Of a stretch of DNA of 64,000 bases, positions 54,874 to 63,912 are shown one piece after another. The notes under the pieces are model-generated. The model saw nothing but the letters and a program-made list of their open reading frames with translations, was not told where the DNA came from and searched no databases. The first letter of the stretch is position 1. Every line of letters starts with the position of its first letter. Origin of the DNA: Enterospora canceri (Eukaryota > Microsporidia > Enterocytozoonidae); NCBI GenBank assembly GCA_002087915.1, contig LWDP01000001.1:1-64000 (forward strand), read 5' to 3'. The translations under genes and the position numbers were made by a program.

Positions 54874-55563
54874 ATGAAAAAATCAGTAGAAAAAATAGCA
54901 CAGTTGGAATTTGATGAATCGCAGTTCAAACACGAATTCTGGGAGACTACGACGTACGAAGTACTATTTGCTAAACATAGGACGAACTACATCAAAACAG
55001 TACAGAAGTTCATAGCAAAGGCACTCAAAAACAAGAAAATTGATTTTGAAGTAGATTTGGATGAAAGCAAACTGATTGTGAAGACAAACAGCGCAACAAG
55101 AGATCCATACATCATTGTGAAGGCGTATGAGCTGATTCAGCTGATTAGCAAGGGGATGCTGCTTGAAGACTGTGTGAGTGTGCTTGAAGATGGCGTATCA
55201 AGTGAAATCATCCATACGAATGTGTTAGTACAGAATTTTGATGCTCATGAAAACAGGCGTAGAAGACTCAGCAACCCAAGAATTCTGAAAGCACTGGGAC
55301 TGGTGAGCAACACGAAGGTTTCTGTAGGAACGAAGGCTGTTTGCGTAGTTGGAGATCACCGTGGAATTGACGTAGTCCAGCGAGTGGTTCTCCAATGCTT
55401 TAAGAACATTCACCCAGCTTATGAAATCAAAGAACTTTTAATAAAAAAGAACCTGATGAATGAGAATGTGGATGGAGATTGGGATAGATTTCTACCTAAG
55501 ATGAAGAAAGGGAAAGAAAGCAAGAAAAAGTCAATTAGTAGCAAGAATAAATTAATTGAATAA
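54874..55563 (+). CDS. KRR1: KRR1, small-subunit processome KH protein
   Basis: Required for early 18S rRNA processing and 40S assembly. 229 residues with DPYIIVKAYELIQLISKGML (about 74-93), RRRRLSNPRILKALGLVSNT (126-145), a divergent KH loop near VVGDHRGIDVVQRVV, and NIHPAYEIKELLIKK with WDRFLPKMKKGK at the end, all diagnostic of KRR1. The C-terminal basic extension is brief. DIM1, UTP23 and KRR1 together give three 40S maturation factors in the window. Confidence 0.93.
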   Translation: MKKSVEKIAQLEFDESQFKHEFWETTTYEVLFAKHRTNYIKTVQKFIAKALKNKKIDFEVDLDESKLIVKTNSATRDPYIIVKAYELIQLISKGMLLEDCVSVLEDGVSSEIIHTNVLVQNFDAHENRRRRLSNPRILKALGLVSNTKVSVGTKAVCVVGDHRGIDVVQRVVLQCFKNIHPAYEIKELLIKKNLMNENVDGDWDRFLPKMKKGKESKKKSISSKNKLIE

Positions 55564-55600
55564 TTCAGAAATATTGTTTGAGATGTGACATTTACAGCCC

Positions 55601-56329
55601 ATGGGTGATGAAGTGAAATTGACTGGACTAAAAATAGAAAATGGATGTGTTTACAACCAGACAGAGAAAACTGGAACGACGTGGGTTGAGACACCAACGG
55701 AACTGCTTCCGATGATCGAGGCATTGACCAGGAAACTCGACTCGTTTCAGTACGTGGGAGTGACTAGGCGTGAAAATGTGATTTTTGAGAATGAGAAGAA
55801 TATTGGAACTGGAATTGTGAAAGACTATACAGACAAGGATGGAGACAAACACATTGAGTTCCAGGCCACAGGAGACAAAGTGGTAGACATTAACGAGGAT
55901 AAGGGATTTGGATTAGATGGATTTGAACCAAATACAATCAAACAGCCTGTGAATGAGGTGAATTATTGGGGTACAATTGGTAACACGAACAAAAAGACAA
56001 ATAAGCATAAAGATGAGGAGGGGCTACCAGATGATACACCAATTGAGTTCAAATTTAGAAAGAGAAGGAGAACTACGAGGTCTGATCCAATAATGGTACA
56101 GAGAGACAGTCTGATGCAGATGCTGCTTTCGCAGCAACAGCTGCCGCCAGAGAATCTGGTGGCGAATAAGGTGGATCAACCAAAGAAATACATTAGTTTC
56201 ATGAATGGGCAGGCCAAGAGCAACAAACTTGGGATAAATGGCACACTTGTGGTTGGCGTATCAAGGTGGAATGCACGCACAATGAAAGGAGACTGCAAGG
56301 AGAGCAGATTCTACCTGAACTACGACTGA
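55601..56329 (+). CDS. Hypothetical protein
   Basis: 242 residues. The N-terminal third is beta-rich, the middle is acidic with a basic patch (FKFRKRRRTTRS, about 149-160) followed by a Gln-rich helix (LMQMLLSQQQ), and the C-terminus has NGTLVVGVSRWNARTMKGDC. The start has TACAGCCC directly before it, so it is a real gene. No family recognised. The basic patch could be a nuclear signal or an RNA-binding element. Confidence 0.65.
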   Translation: MGDEVKLTGLKIENGCVYNQTEKTGTTWVETPTELLPMIEALTRKLDSFQYVGVTRRENVIFENEKNIGTGIVKDYTDKDGDKHIEFQATGDKVVDINEDKGFGLDGFEPNTIKQPVNEVNYWGTIGNTNKKTNKHKDEEGLPDDTPIEFKFRKRRRTTRSDPIMVQRDSLMQMLLSQQQLPPENLVANKVDQPKKYISFMNGQAKSNKLGINGTLVVGVSRWNARTMKGDCKESRFYLNYD

Positions 56330-56372
56330 ATTATTGTTTGTGAATCCATGTAATTTATTTGCAACTTATTTC

Positions 56373-58481
56373 CTACATCAAATAGAAGCCAGCTGTCATT
56401 TCTACGGCCCTGACCAACTTGTCGTGTAATTTGTCATATGTTGCATATTCTGGCAGTAGAATTGTGTTGAAACACGTCTGGGCACTAGGAAGACGGTCTG
56501 TGTCGCATCCATTCTTCATTATTGTGAATTTGAGTGCCTCAGCCCTGCCAATTGGAAGCCTGTCGTTTCCAGTGATGAATTTGAGTAGCTTTCTCTTCAT
56601 TTCCTTGCTGAATGATCCTATAATCGTCCAGAAGTGTCTCACAACCAGTGCATCTTCTGTGTATCCCTGATAGATACAATGCTTCTTGATCTGATCATAA
56701 TCAATTCTACCGCATCCAACTACAATCTTCTCCAATTCAACGTAGTTGAAACCATCAATTGAGTGGCCTATGATCACGGAATAGAAGCCATCCAACACCT
56801 CTGTGAACTCATTAGACACCATCTCATCAATGTAATACTTTGAGTAGAGGTCTCTAAAGAGCAGGAAGTTTGTCTTGCTCAGACGTGTATTCTCCGCATT
56901 CTTCACCAGATGCTTTCTAACTGTTTCTCCTTCCATTTCGCAATCTACCACAAAATTCATTCCAAGGGATTCGAACTCCTCGCTTGTCATTTTCTCCATA
57001 TTGCATAAAGTATTATGTATTTCTGGTTCAATGAGACTGAGATCATCAAATCCAATTGGCGTGCTAAAGAACTTCTTGAAGATGAGTGGAGTCAGTGGCA
57101 GATTCAGAATGACGTTGTTGTACAGTGCTATGCCTATGATCTTCCCGAGCAGCTTCATCTTCGTTAGGTCTGCTCCTGGCTTCAGCCACAATGTGCTATT
57201 CTTCTCAACAAAAAGTGAGTCATCTGCAGCCAGTTCCTCTGATAGCAGCTGGAAGAACTCCTTGATGATTCCGCCTGAATCAACCCCTTCCTCGTCCTTG
57301 AAGTTGATTTTTAGCTGCTTCTTCAAATCCCAATTTGGCGTAGTCTTCAGAATTCTCAGGGTGTCCTTGTACAAATTCTTCCTGTTTATTGTAACCTTCA
57401 AATACGGTTCAGTCATTCCCTCAAAGAGAGCCCTGAAGAACGAGTCCTGTAGACTCGTTCTTTGCATGTCATTGTTCTCCAACTTCAACAATTCCGCCTT
57501 CTTTACAACTGGAATTGTGAATTTGTACAGAATCACTGTCTCCTTCTTACACTTGTAGTTCTTATACTCCTCTTTAATGTCTATTCTTGAATATAGCTCA
57601 TTCAGGTAGAATGACTCGTAATCAATTGTATTGGTGATCTGATTCAGTCTGTAGATGAGTCGCAGTATTTCAAATGGAAATGCGTTCTTCTTCTCCATTC
57701 TGATGTCCTGTGGTGACATCTTGTTCAACATAGTTGTTAAAACTGCTACTGAGTCACGTATGTCATTCTTAGTCAGGTTCATATGAAACAGACACATTCC
57801 ACATCCACAATCAGCTGCTTCTGTGATTTGAGTAGGAATCATCGATTGGGAAATCTTGTGGTAGATGAAGTTGTACACGTTGTAGATGATTGAGTAGTAG
57901 CTCTTACAGATCTGCTCCTTCTGTGCTGCAACAACGAATACTCGGATGATGACTAGTCCAAATAGGAAGTTTGGTGACCTATGGAACTTGTGAAGCATTA
58001 GATGAAGTATTCCAACCAGAATATACGTCTCAGCATCGACCAGTGGGCCATACAACGACCTACAATATGCGTGTTCCAGTTCTCCACTTGGTACTCCAAT
58101 GCTATTCCGCCTCTGTGTCCGCTTACTGTTCAGATTAATTGTTTTAAGTGCCTTATGTTTCTTCATCGCAAAAGCACCTGGGGTAAATTTTTTGTTTGCT
58201 GGACCGTAGATGAGGCTGGTGGTGTACAGAAACATGTCAAGAAGGCCGTCATCGCCCTGTATTTGGAAATCTGTCTTCTTTTCATCTCCGATCAAATTTT
58301 CGGTGTTATCACAAACAAACAGATTTCCATAAGGTCTCAGGGCCCTGAAAACGTGCATGGCTGCCTCTGGACAGGATACACTCCTGCAGAATGCCATCAC
58401 ACACGTCTCCGAGGTGCACTTACTGTCGCCTTCTTGCCAACATTCATTCAGGTTCTCATAGTCCTTTTTGTTTGATCCCAT
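56373..58481 (-). CDS. HECT-type E3 ubiquitin ligase (UBE3A-like)
   Basis: Forms a thioester with ubiquitin before transfer. 702 residues. The N-terminal ENLNECWQEGDSKCTSETCV region (about 7-26) has Cys spacing similar to the AZUL zinc finger of UBE3A. The middle is helical with two Cys-rich patches. The C-terminal HECT domain (about 350-702) shows KINFKDEEGVDSGGIIKEFF, LLGKIIGIALYNNVIL and the catalytic Cys (about 670) in SAQTCFNTILLPEY. The ATG at 58481 is chosen because AACCCCTTAGG precedes it; 58505 is possible. It is divergent from RPT1. Confidence 0.9.
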   Translation of the reverse strand: MGSNKKDYENLNECWQEGDSKCTSETCVMAFCRSVSCPEAAMHVFRALRPYGNLFVCDNTENLIGDEKKTDFQIQGDDGLLDMFLYTTSLIYGPANKKFTPGAFAMKKHKALKTINLNSKRTQRRNSIGVPSGELEHAYCRSLYGPLVDAETYILVGILHLMLHKFHRSPNFLFGLVIIRVFVVAAQKEQICKSYYSIIYNVYNFIYHKISQSMIPTQITEAADCGCGMCLFHMNLTKNDIRDSVAVLTTMLNKMSPQDIRMEKKNAFPFEILRLIYRLNQITNTIDYESFYLNELYSRIDIKEEYKNYKCKKETVILYKFTIPVVKKAELLKLENNDMQRTSLQDSFFRALFEGMTEPYLKVTINRKNLYKDTLRILKTTPNWDLKKQLKINFKDEEGVDSGGIIKEFFQLLSEELAADDSLFVEKNSTLWLKPGADLTKMKLLGKIIGIALYNNVILNLPLTPLIFKKFFSTPIGFDDLSLIEPEIHNTLCNMEKMTSEEFESLGMNFVVDCEMEGETVRKHLVKNAENTRLSKTNFLLFRDLYSKYYIDEMVSNEFTEVLDGFYSVIIGHSIDGFNYVELEKIVVGCGRIDYDQIKKHCIYQGYTEDALVVRHFWTIIGSFSKEMKRKLLKFITGNDRLPIGRAEALKFTIMKNGCDTDRLPSAQTCFNTILLPEYATYDKLHDKLVRAVEMTAGFYLM

Positions 58482-58751
58482 CCTAAGGGGTTCCAACAAT
58501 TCCATTGATTGGCTCGCGTGATTAAAAAGAGGAGGCAAAAAGATCCTATTTTATGCAATTTGATTAGTTCAAAAACGACCTGTCTTGATTTGTTTTAATT
58601 AACTGGTAATACAGATGATGTGATGTGATTAAAATACCTTGAATGAATCTGTTCTACTTTCACTCATATGAATAATATTCAATTCAACTAAATAATTCAT
58701 CTTAAGAGGTACAGGAAGAGTATTTTGGTTTTTGTTTCCTGTTTAACCCCA
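58482..58751. promoter_or_regulatory. Divergent region, HECT E3 / RPT1
   Basis: About 270 bp, AT-rich. It ends in TTTAACCCCA before the RPT1 ATG. No ORF or tRNA-like element seen. A TCTTAAGAGGTACAGGAAGAG stretch near 58700 is the only purine-rich part. Confidence 0.35.
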
Positions 58752-60002
58752 ATGGACGAAAAGTCAAAACAGCCAATTGTCTTAGACGACTCAAACATGG
58801 TGAATTTGGCCAGGCTAAACAAGAATTATTACACAGATGCAATCAACACACTGGAAAGTGAGATCATCAAGCTCCAGGATACGATAAACATGAAGTTGGG
58901 AACAAAAGAGGTGGAAACAGGTCTCTCTCCACCATATTTGTGAAATTTGAAGGCAGACAGGTACATCATCAACAAGTCACAGCCACTTCAGGTAGCAAAA
59001 GTAGTCAAAACACTCTCAGAATCACCAGAAAACAAGTACATGATTAGTATAAAACAAATGGCAAAATTCATCGTAGGAAAGAGCAGACACCTTGAGAATC
59101 CAGAAATCTACGAGGGAATGCGTGTTGGAGTTGATCGAATGAACTACGCCCTGACTCTGCCACTTCCTCGTAAAATTGATTCATCTGTCACACTGATGCA
59201 GGTTGAAGAGAAGCCAGAAGTCACCTACGATGACATTGGTGGATGCAAGGAGGAGATTGAGAAGGTGAGAGAGGTTGTTGAAGACCCGTTGCTGAATCCA
59301 GACAAATTCATTGATTTGGGAATTGATCCACCAAAGGGTATTTTGCTCTATGGGCCACCAGGAACAGGAAAAACACTTTTGGCCAGAGCAGTCGCAAACA
59401 GGACAGATGCGTGTTTTATACGCGTCATTGGCTCTGAACTGATTCAGAAATACGTCGGAGAAGGTGCCAGGATGGTTCGTGAGATATTCAAGTTGGCTAG
59501 GTCAAAGAAGGCCTGCATAATATTCTTTGATGAAGTTGATTCATTTGGATCAACTCGATTTGGAGACTCAGACAACAACGAGGTGCAGAGGACTCTGCTG
59601 GAACTGATCAACCAACTTGATGGATTTGATTCAAGGGGAAATGTGAAGGTGATCATGGCCACAAACAGACCAGACATTTTGGATCCAGCACTTCTCAGGC
59701 CTGGACGCCTTGATCGAAAAATTGAATTCAAAGTCCCTGATTTAGAAGGAAGAACGAAGATACTAAAGATCAATGCTAAGACAATGAGTGTGGATAAGAA
59801 TATCAGATACAGTCTGATATCAAGGATGTGTAATGGAGCAACTGGTGCTGAGTTGAGATCAGTTTGTATTGAAGCAGGAATGTTTGCAATCAGGGAAAGA
59901 AGGAAAGTTGCAACTGAACAGGATTTCTTCAAGGCAGTGGAAAAAGTCATCAAAGAGGGAGGCAAGTTCTCAGCAACACCAAGATATCTGACCTATAACT
60001 GA
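58752..60002 (+). pseudogene. RPT1: 26S proteasome ATPase RPT1 with in-frame TGA at the conserved Trp
   Basis: An AAA ATPase of the 19S base that unfolds substrates. From ATG 58752 (AACCCCA before it) the frame runs to 60002 with one TGA at 58941-58943. Both sides are RPT1: GTKEVETGLSPPYL, then the stop, then [17 protein letters not shown]. Family members read GLxPPxLWxLxADxxx there, so the TGA occupies the tryptophan codon and one base (TGG to TGA) explains it. Downstream all motifs are intact: [36 protein letters not shown], and a C-terminal RYLTYN. RPT1 is essential, so sequencing error is likelier than a dead gene; readthrough remains possible. Confidence 0.85.
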
Positions 60003-60047
60003 TTAAACAGCCATTCATCAACATATTGTAATTTTTAGCCCAATAAA

Positions 60048-60293
60048 ATGGCTAGAAACAATCATGCCACACGTATTCTTGATAAAACACTTCTGGAAAT
60101 AGAAAAGATGATAAGAAAGAGTAAACCAAAGAGAGAACAGAACAACTTCAAGAAGAAGCAGTTGCAGTTTCTGAAGGCGGATGTTTTTAAGCCAAAAGTT
60201 CCATTCAAGCGCATTCTGTTGAAATTGGATAGAAAGAAAGCAAGAAGTCAAAAGAGCAAAGAGAAAAAGAGAAATCAGCAGGCAACTTCGTAA
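60048..60293 (+). CDS. Small basic protein, unknown
   Basis: 81 residues, strongly basic (LDRKKARSQKSKEKKRNQ at the end), with a helical first half. TTTTTAGCCCAATAAA precedes the ATG, supporting a real gene. The composition suggests a ribosome-biogenesis or RNA-binding protein, without further evidence. Confidence 0.55.
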   Translation: MARNNHATRILDKTLLEIEKMIRKSKPKREQNNFKKKQLQFLKADVFKPKVPFKRILLKLDRKKARSQKSKEKKRNQQATS

Positions 60294-60319
60294 GAGAAAT
60301 TTGGTGAATCCCCATCTGA

Positions 60320-60796
60320 ATGGTAAATGAAGAAGTGTACGATAAAATGTTCCAGGAGTTGAAGACAAGAAATGAGCAAATTAGTAGGCAGAATGATATC
60401 ATAAATCATCTTACAAACAGAGTGTACGACAAGGAGTGTGAGACAGAGGAGCTCAATGCGAAAAACAAGGTGCTTCTCAAGGAAATCCAACAACTGCAAA
60501 ATGAGCAGTCTCAAAATGAGTCAAAATTCAAGGCAAAGCTGAAATCAATGGAAATCAAACTGCGACGATTCCAGAACGATCTTGTCAAAAGCAGCGGTCT
60601 CAACAAAAACAAAATCATTCAACAGCAGCATGAATCCATGCAAAGAACAAACAAAATCTACGACAGTTTCATGAAACAGATTGCAACTAAGGTTGCTTTT
60701 GACAAGAATGAGCTGTGTGAGATTCTCCAATTTGCAGATGGTCCTGATGACCCATTTGTGGCCCAACTCATCTCCATCCTCTCTAATTCAAATTAG
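60320..60796 (+). CDS. Coiled-coil protein, unknown
   Basis: 158 residues. A continuous coiled coil is predicted from about 10 to 85, with Leu/Ile at heptad spacing (LKTRNEQISRQNDIINHLTN, LNAKNKVLLKEIQQLQNE). A further helical part and a short acidic C-terminal domain (ADGPDDPFVAQLISILS) follow. AATCCCCATCTGA precedes the ATG. It could be a kinetochore, spindle-pole or tethering protein; nothing decides it. Its stop overlaps the convergent ricin-like gene at 60788 by nine bases. Confidence 0.6.
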   Translation: MVNEEVYDKMFQELKTRNEQISRQNDIINHLTNRVYDKECETEELNAKNKVLLKEIQQLQNEQSQNESKFKAKLKSMEIKLRRFQNDLVKSSGLNKNKIIQQQHESMQRTNKIYDSFMKQIATKVAFDKNELCEILQFADGPDDPFVAQLISILSNSN

Positions 60797-61285
60797 TGTT
60801 GAATAAATCATGTTTTCTGGTAGAGCTCCTGCCTCTGTTGGAACCACCTCACCCGTGTCCAGGTCCCTCATCACCACAAGCAGCTTCTCGACGTCTCCAG
60901 TTGGCTTCTCTTGCGCCATGGCGACGTATCCGCTGATATCCTCGTCGAATACTCCCTTTGTGAGTGCCTGATTGTCCTGTTTGACCACGATGGAGTCGCT
61001 GCTGTTCAGAATCTCCATGTTTGAGTGAGGGGCCGACTTCGTGATGCACCCTTTGAATGTGCCCTTGTTTGGATCAACACAGAGGAATCGGCCATCCATA
61101 GACTTGAACTGCTTCTTCCCCCAAAACAGCTTGCACTCGTCTCGTAGCTCCTCAACACGCGTAATCTCTCTGAACCCAGCCACGCTGCCACTCAGACAAA
61201 GTGTCATGTTCTCATTCCCCTTCAGTTGGATTGTATAGTAGGTTGCACAGAATGCGACTGATATGAATGTGCTTGCAAATTGCAT
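60788..61285 (-). CDS. Secreted ricin-B-like (beta-trefoil) protein (tandem copy 1)
   Basis: 165 residues with a signal peptide (MQFASTFISVAFCATYY). The mature part has repeated short strands with Cys pairs (TLCLSGSVAG, ECKLFWGKKQFKSMDGRFLC, GTFKGCITKSAP), consistent with the ricin-B lectin fold. The last 60 residues are acidic and without Cys. Lectin fold only; no catalytic chain. First of three adjacent minus-strand genes of the same kind. No CCC motif, in contrast to the housekeeping neighbours. Sugar specificity unknown. Confidence 0.62.
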   Translation of the reverse strand: MQFASTFISVAFCATYYTIQLKGNENMTLCLSGSVAGFREITRVEELRDECKLFWGKKQFKSMDGRFLCVDPNKGTFKGCITKSAPHSNMEILNSSDSIVVKQDNQALTKGVFDEDISGYVAMAQEKPTGDVEKLLVVMRDLDTGEVVPTEAGALPENMIYSTLI

Positions 61286-61366
61286 AACCAAACAAAACGA
61301 ATCAAGATAAACGAGGCAGTTTCAAATCTAAAACGTGTTCCAGCAGTGGTCAGGCCTCTTTTACTC

Positions 61367-61984
61367 TCAGAACTGGAACGATTCCACGTGGTGATCTGAG
61401 GCCATAGCTCGTTCTGTTGGTGCAAACTCCTTGTCGTTCACCGTCTTCGAAGCCGGTGCCTTTGACCTGCCTTCGTCCAGGACGGTGTTCGACAGGAACA
61501 CGCGTCCACGTGGCGAATCGTCTTCCTTCTTCTCTTCCATCGTGTCCAGATATTTTATTCTGAACTTGGTCTCCTCCCTCTTTGATCCGCAATCAACCAA
61601 ATCCAGCATCTTCTTCTCGGAATTCCCAACTTCGTATCCAACACATTTCCCAACCTTCTTGTTCAGCACTTCCACGATATCATTTGGATGGTTTATGAAT
61701 GACCATTTGACTCCAACAACTGCAAACTTACACACCCTCAGCTTCGTCCCATCGCTCTGGTCAGAGCACCACTTTCTGTCTCCAGCACGAATACGCTCAT
61801 CCACCAAAGTCCAGTCACTCATGTCTCCCTGTATTCGTGCATCTTTTCTGTTCATGAAATAGATCTCGTTCTTGTTAGTGACCATCTTCTCCTCTTCGTC
61901 GTGAATATTGTACAATTCAAACTTCCTTCCTGCTGGATATGCGTATCCTGTTCCAGCAAATAGAAATGTTGTGATCATGCGCAT
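61367..61984 (-). CDS. Secreted ricin-B-like protein (tandem copy 2)
   Basis: 205 residues starting at 61984 (or 61978), with a hydrophobic leader (MITTFLFAGTGYA). The following 130 residues show the beta-trefoil pattern of alternating short strands and Cys (RKWCSDQSDGTKLRVCKFAV, GKCVGYEVGN, LVDCGSK) and then a charged, low-complexity tail. Related to copies 1 and 3 by size, leader and Cys placement, not by obvious identity. No CCC motif upstream. Probably exported to the spore wall, the polar tube apparatus or the host; location is inference. Confidence 0.6.
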   Translation of the reverse strand: MRMITTFLFAGTGYAYPAGRKFELYNIHDEEEKMVTNKNEIYFMNRKDARIQGDMSDWTLVDERIRAGDRKWCSDQSDGTKLRVCKFAVVGVKWSFINHPNDIVEVLNKKVGKCVGYEVGNSEKKMLDLVDCGSKREETKFRIKYLDTMEEKKEDDSPRGRVFLSNTVLDEGRSKAPASKTVNDKEFAPTERAMASDHHVESFQF

Positions 61985-62096
61985 ACTTCTGGTACAGAAT
62001 GCCTTAAAATATTCCAAATATGAAACATGCACGAGACTAAAACATGGTTGATTCAGTCACTCCTAGTAATAATTATTAGGGTACTTGTTTATTTCC

Positions 62097-62651
62097 CTAT
62101 GCTGCTCTTATTATTGGGGTTGAAATTGACTCATTTGGGTCATGGAGTAGTTTTGGCGCCTCTTTCTCTTTACTATCGGTCTCTGTGCTTTCCTCGTCTG
62201 GATTCTCGCTTTCTTCTTGCTCTGACTCATTCATCTCTATTTCCTCTTTACCAAAATCGTCTCTATGGACTCCAACAAATGTCTGATTTTTTCTATTGGA
62301 TCCAGTATGACATTTTTCAAAGGTGAATGTGCCATTTGGACGCACTGTCAGGCAGTTGGTTTCTCCATTTTTGATGACGAATCCATCGGCTACTGAACTC
62401 AGTGGAACGATTCTAAGCATTCGGGTTGGTATTTGACAGACTGAGAATTCATCATTGTAGCTGCAAAGAAAAGATGATTCTGTTTTGAGATAATTTTGGG
62501 TGTAGCTGAGAAATACATTCAGGTTTCTTGATTGAATTTCATCCTTATCAAATAGTCCAACATCAAACCCATTAAGAGCAATGTATTTGTCACCAAATCG
62601 TAAAGCAGTGTCGTAGAATTGGAGGCAAAGAGCAGTTGGAATGAATAACAT
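62097..62651 (-). CDS. Secreted ricin-B-like protein (tandem copy 3)
   Basis: 184 residues with the leader MLFIPTALCLQF, then a domain with GDKYIALNGFDVGLFDKDEI, a central FLCSYNDEFSVCQI pair and GETNCLTVRPNGTFTFEKCH, which resembles a ricin-B subdomain (CLxxxxxGTxxxxxxC). The C-terminal 55 residues are Glu/Ser/Asp-rich. It lies 32 bp from the PIG-A stop. Like the other three it lacks the CCC start motif. Lectin-fold assignment is by pattern only. Confidence 0.62.
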   Translation of the reverse strand: MLFIPTALCLQFYDTALRFGDKYIALNGFDVGLFDKDEIQSRNLNVFLSYTQNYLKTESSFLCSYNDEFSVCQIPTRMLRIVPLSSVADGFVIKNGETNCLTVRPNGTFTFEKCHTGSNRKNQTFVGVHRDDFGKEEIEMNESEQEESENPDEESTETDSKEKEAPKLLHDPNESISTPIIRAA

Positions 62652-62683
62652 ATGAGTTGTTATGTAGTTTGATTTGAAGAAAT

Positions 62684-63883
62684 CTAAAACAAATAACAAA
62701 CAAAATGGTCAATCAGGAAAATGATCAGGAAGATCAGTGATTGCCAGGTGATGAGTGGAGTCAGGTGGTTGGAGAACGCGATTGGTCTTGCGTTTCTGTA
62801 CAGTTCAAGCGTAGTTTGAGCGATATTGTCCCATAAGAATTCAGAGGCGATTTCATCCAAATTTTGGTTGATTTTTCTTGATTTGATAGCATTTTCAATT
62901 TGAATTCTGATGTCACAGGCTGTGGGCTTACAGAAGAATAGACGATCTCTCCATTGCATTTCTGCTATTCCACCCACATTCGTAGTCACCACATCCATTC
63001 CACATGCAAGTGCTTCAACTACGACCATGCAGAAGCTCTCAGTCAGTGACGTATTCAGAAGAATGGAACTGTTACGCATCATTTCAGCCATTTCTGACTG
63101 ATTCAGACATCCATGCATGGTGACCTGATTGTGTAGATCGTGCTGGTCTATGGCACAGAGCAAGTCATCACGCATGTGTCCATCTCCAACAATCTCAACC
63201 TGTAAATTCTTATTTTTGCATATTTCAGGTAATGCCTCAATTAGGATGTTTACGCCCTTTCTATACTCCAATCTACCCATGAAGCACACTCTCGTTCTCT
63301 CTCCTTCTTTACAGGAGTATTTCTCATTTTTGTAGAATACGTTTGTATCCACTCCATTTGGAATTACGCTTAATTTGTCAGATTTGATGCATTTGAATCT
63401 GGTTTGGATGTTCTGTTTTGTTGCCTCAGAGACGCAGATGACTCCTGAAATACCATTCAGCACAAATCCAATGACTGTATCCGCCAGAATGCGCTCTAAC
63501 TTCCCCATGTCATATAATGAATGTTCTGTCAAAAATGTCCTTATTCCTAACTTTCTAGCGTGATATATCATTTCTAGTGTCATTGTACTGTGTGTTTGGT
63601 GGCCATGTACCACTTCTATGGCATTGTCAATCAATATTTGCCTATATAATTTGAATCCAATAAATAGACAGGGCCATGCCACGTTCCTACACATTATTGG
63701 AATATTCAGGTAAAACACTCTAATTCCTCTATAATGGACTATTCCTCTGCTTCCTCCTCTACCATGCGTCACCACAATGACCTGGTGTCCCATCTCTACG
63801 TATTTCAGTGCCATTGTCAAAATGTGAGTCTCAACCCCTCCCTTTTCCGGGTGGAACATGTCTGAGACCAGTGCAATTCTCAT
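62684..63883 (-). CDS. GPI3: PIG-A/GPI3, catalytic GPI-GlcNAc transferase
   Basis: Transfers GlcNAc from UDP-GlcNAc to phosphatidylinositol on the ER surface, the first step of GPI-anchor synthesis. 399 residues: FHPEKGGVETHI (11-22), GHQTHSTMTLEMIYHARKLG near 93-112, the GT4-family RLEYRKGVNILIEALP and EIVGDGHMRDDL, then the ESFCMVVVEALACGMDVVTT donor site. A single C-terminal membrane span (WQSLIFLIIFLIDHFVCYLF) anchors it. The start at 63883 has GAAGGGCC before it. Its partner PIG-C is also in this window. Confidence 0.95.
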   Translation of the reverse strand: MRIALVSDMFHPEKGGVETHILTMALKYVEMGHQVIVVTHGRGGSRGIVHYRGIRVFYLNIPIMCRNVAWPCLFIGFKLYRQILIDNAIEVVHGHQTHSTMTLEMIYHARKLGIRTFLTEHSLYDMGKLERILADTVIGFVLNGISGVICVSEATKQNIQTRFKCIKSDKLSVIPNGVDTNVFYKNEKYSCKEGERTRVCFMGRLEYRKGVNILIEALPEICKNKNLQVEIVGDGHMRDDLLCAIDQHDLHNQVTMHGCLNQSEMAEMMRNSSILLNTSLTESFCMVVVEALACGMDVVTTNVGGIAEMQWRDRLFFCKPTACDIRIQIENAIKSRKINQNLDEIASEFLWDNIAQTTLELYRNARPIAFSNHLTPLITWQSLIFLIIFLIDHFVCYLF

Positions 63884-63912
63884 GGCCCTTCGTTTTATCA
63901 AATTTTACCCCA

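Noticed and set aside
58938..58949. Genome-wide reassignment of UGA to tryptophan
   Set aside because: Many genes here end in TGA (for example NAXD, Rab, RPN1, PTP, ADA2, ERO1) and use TGG for Trp, so the code is standard.
51327..62651. Ricin-like proteins as ribosome-inactivating toxins
   Set aside because: Only lectin-like B-type folds are suggested; no N-glycosidase (A-chain) domain is present in any of the four.
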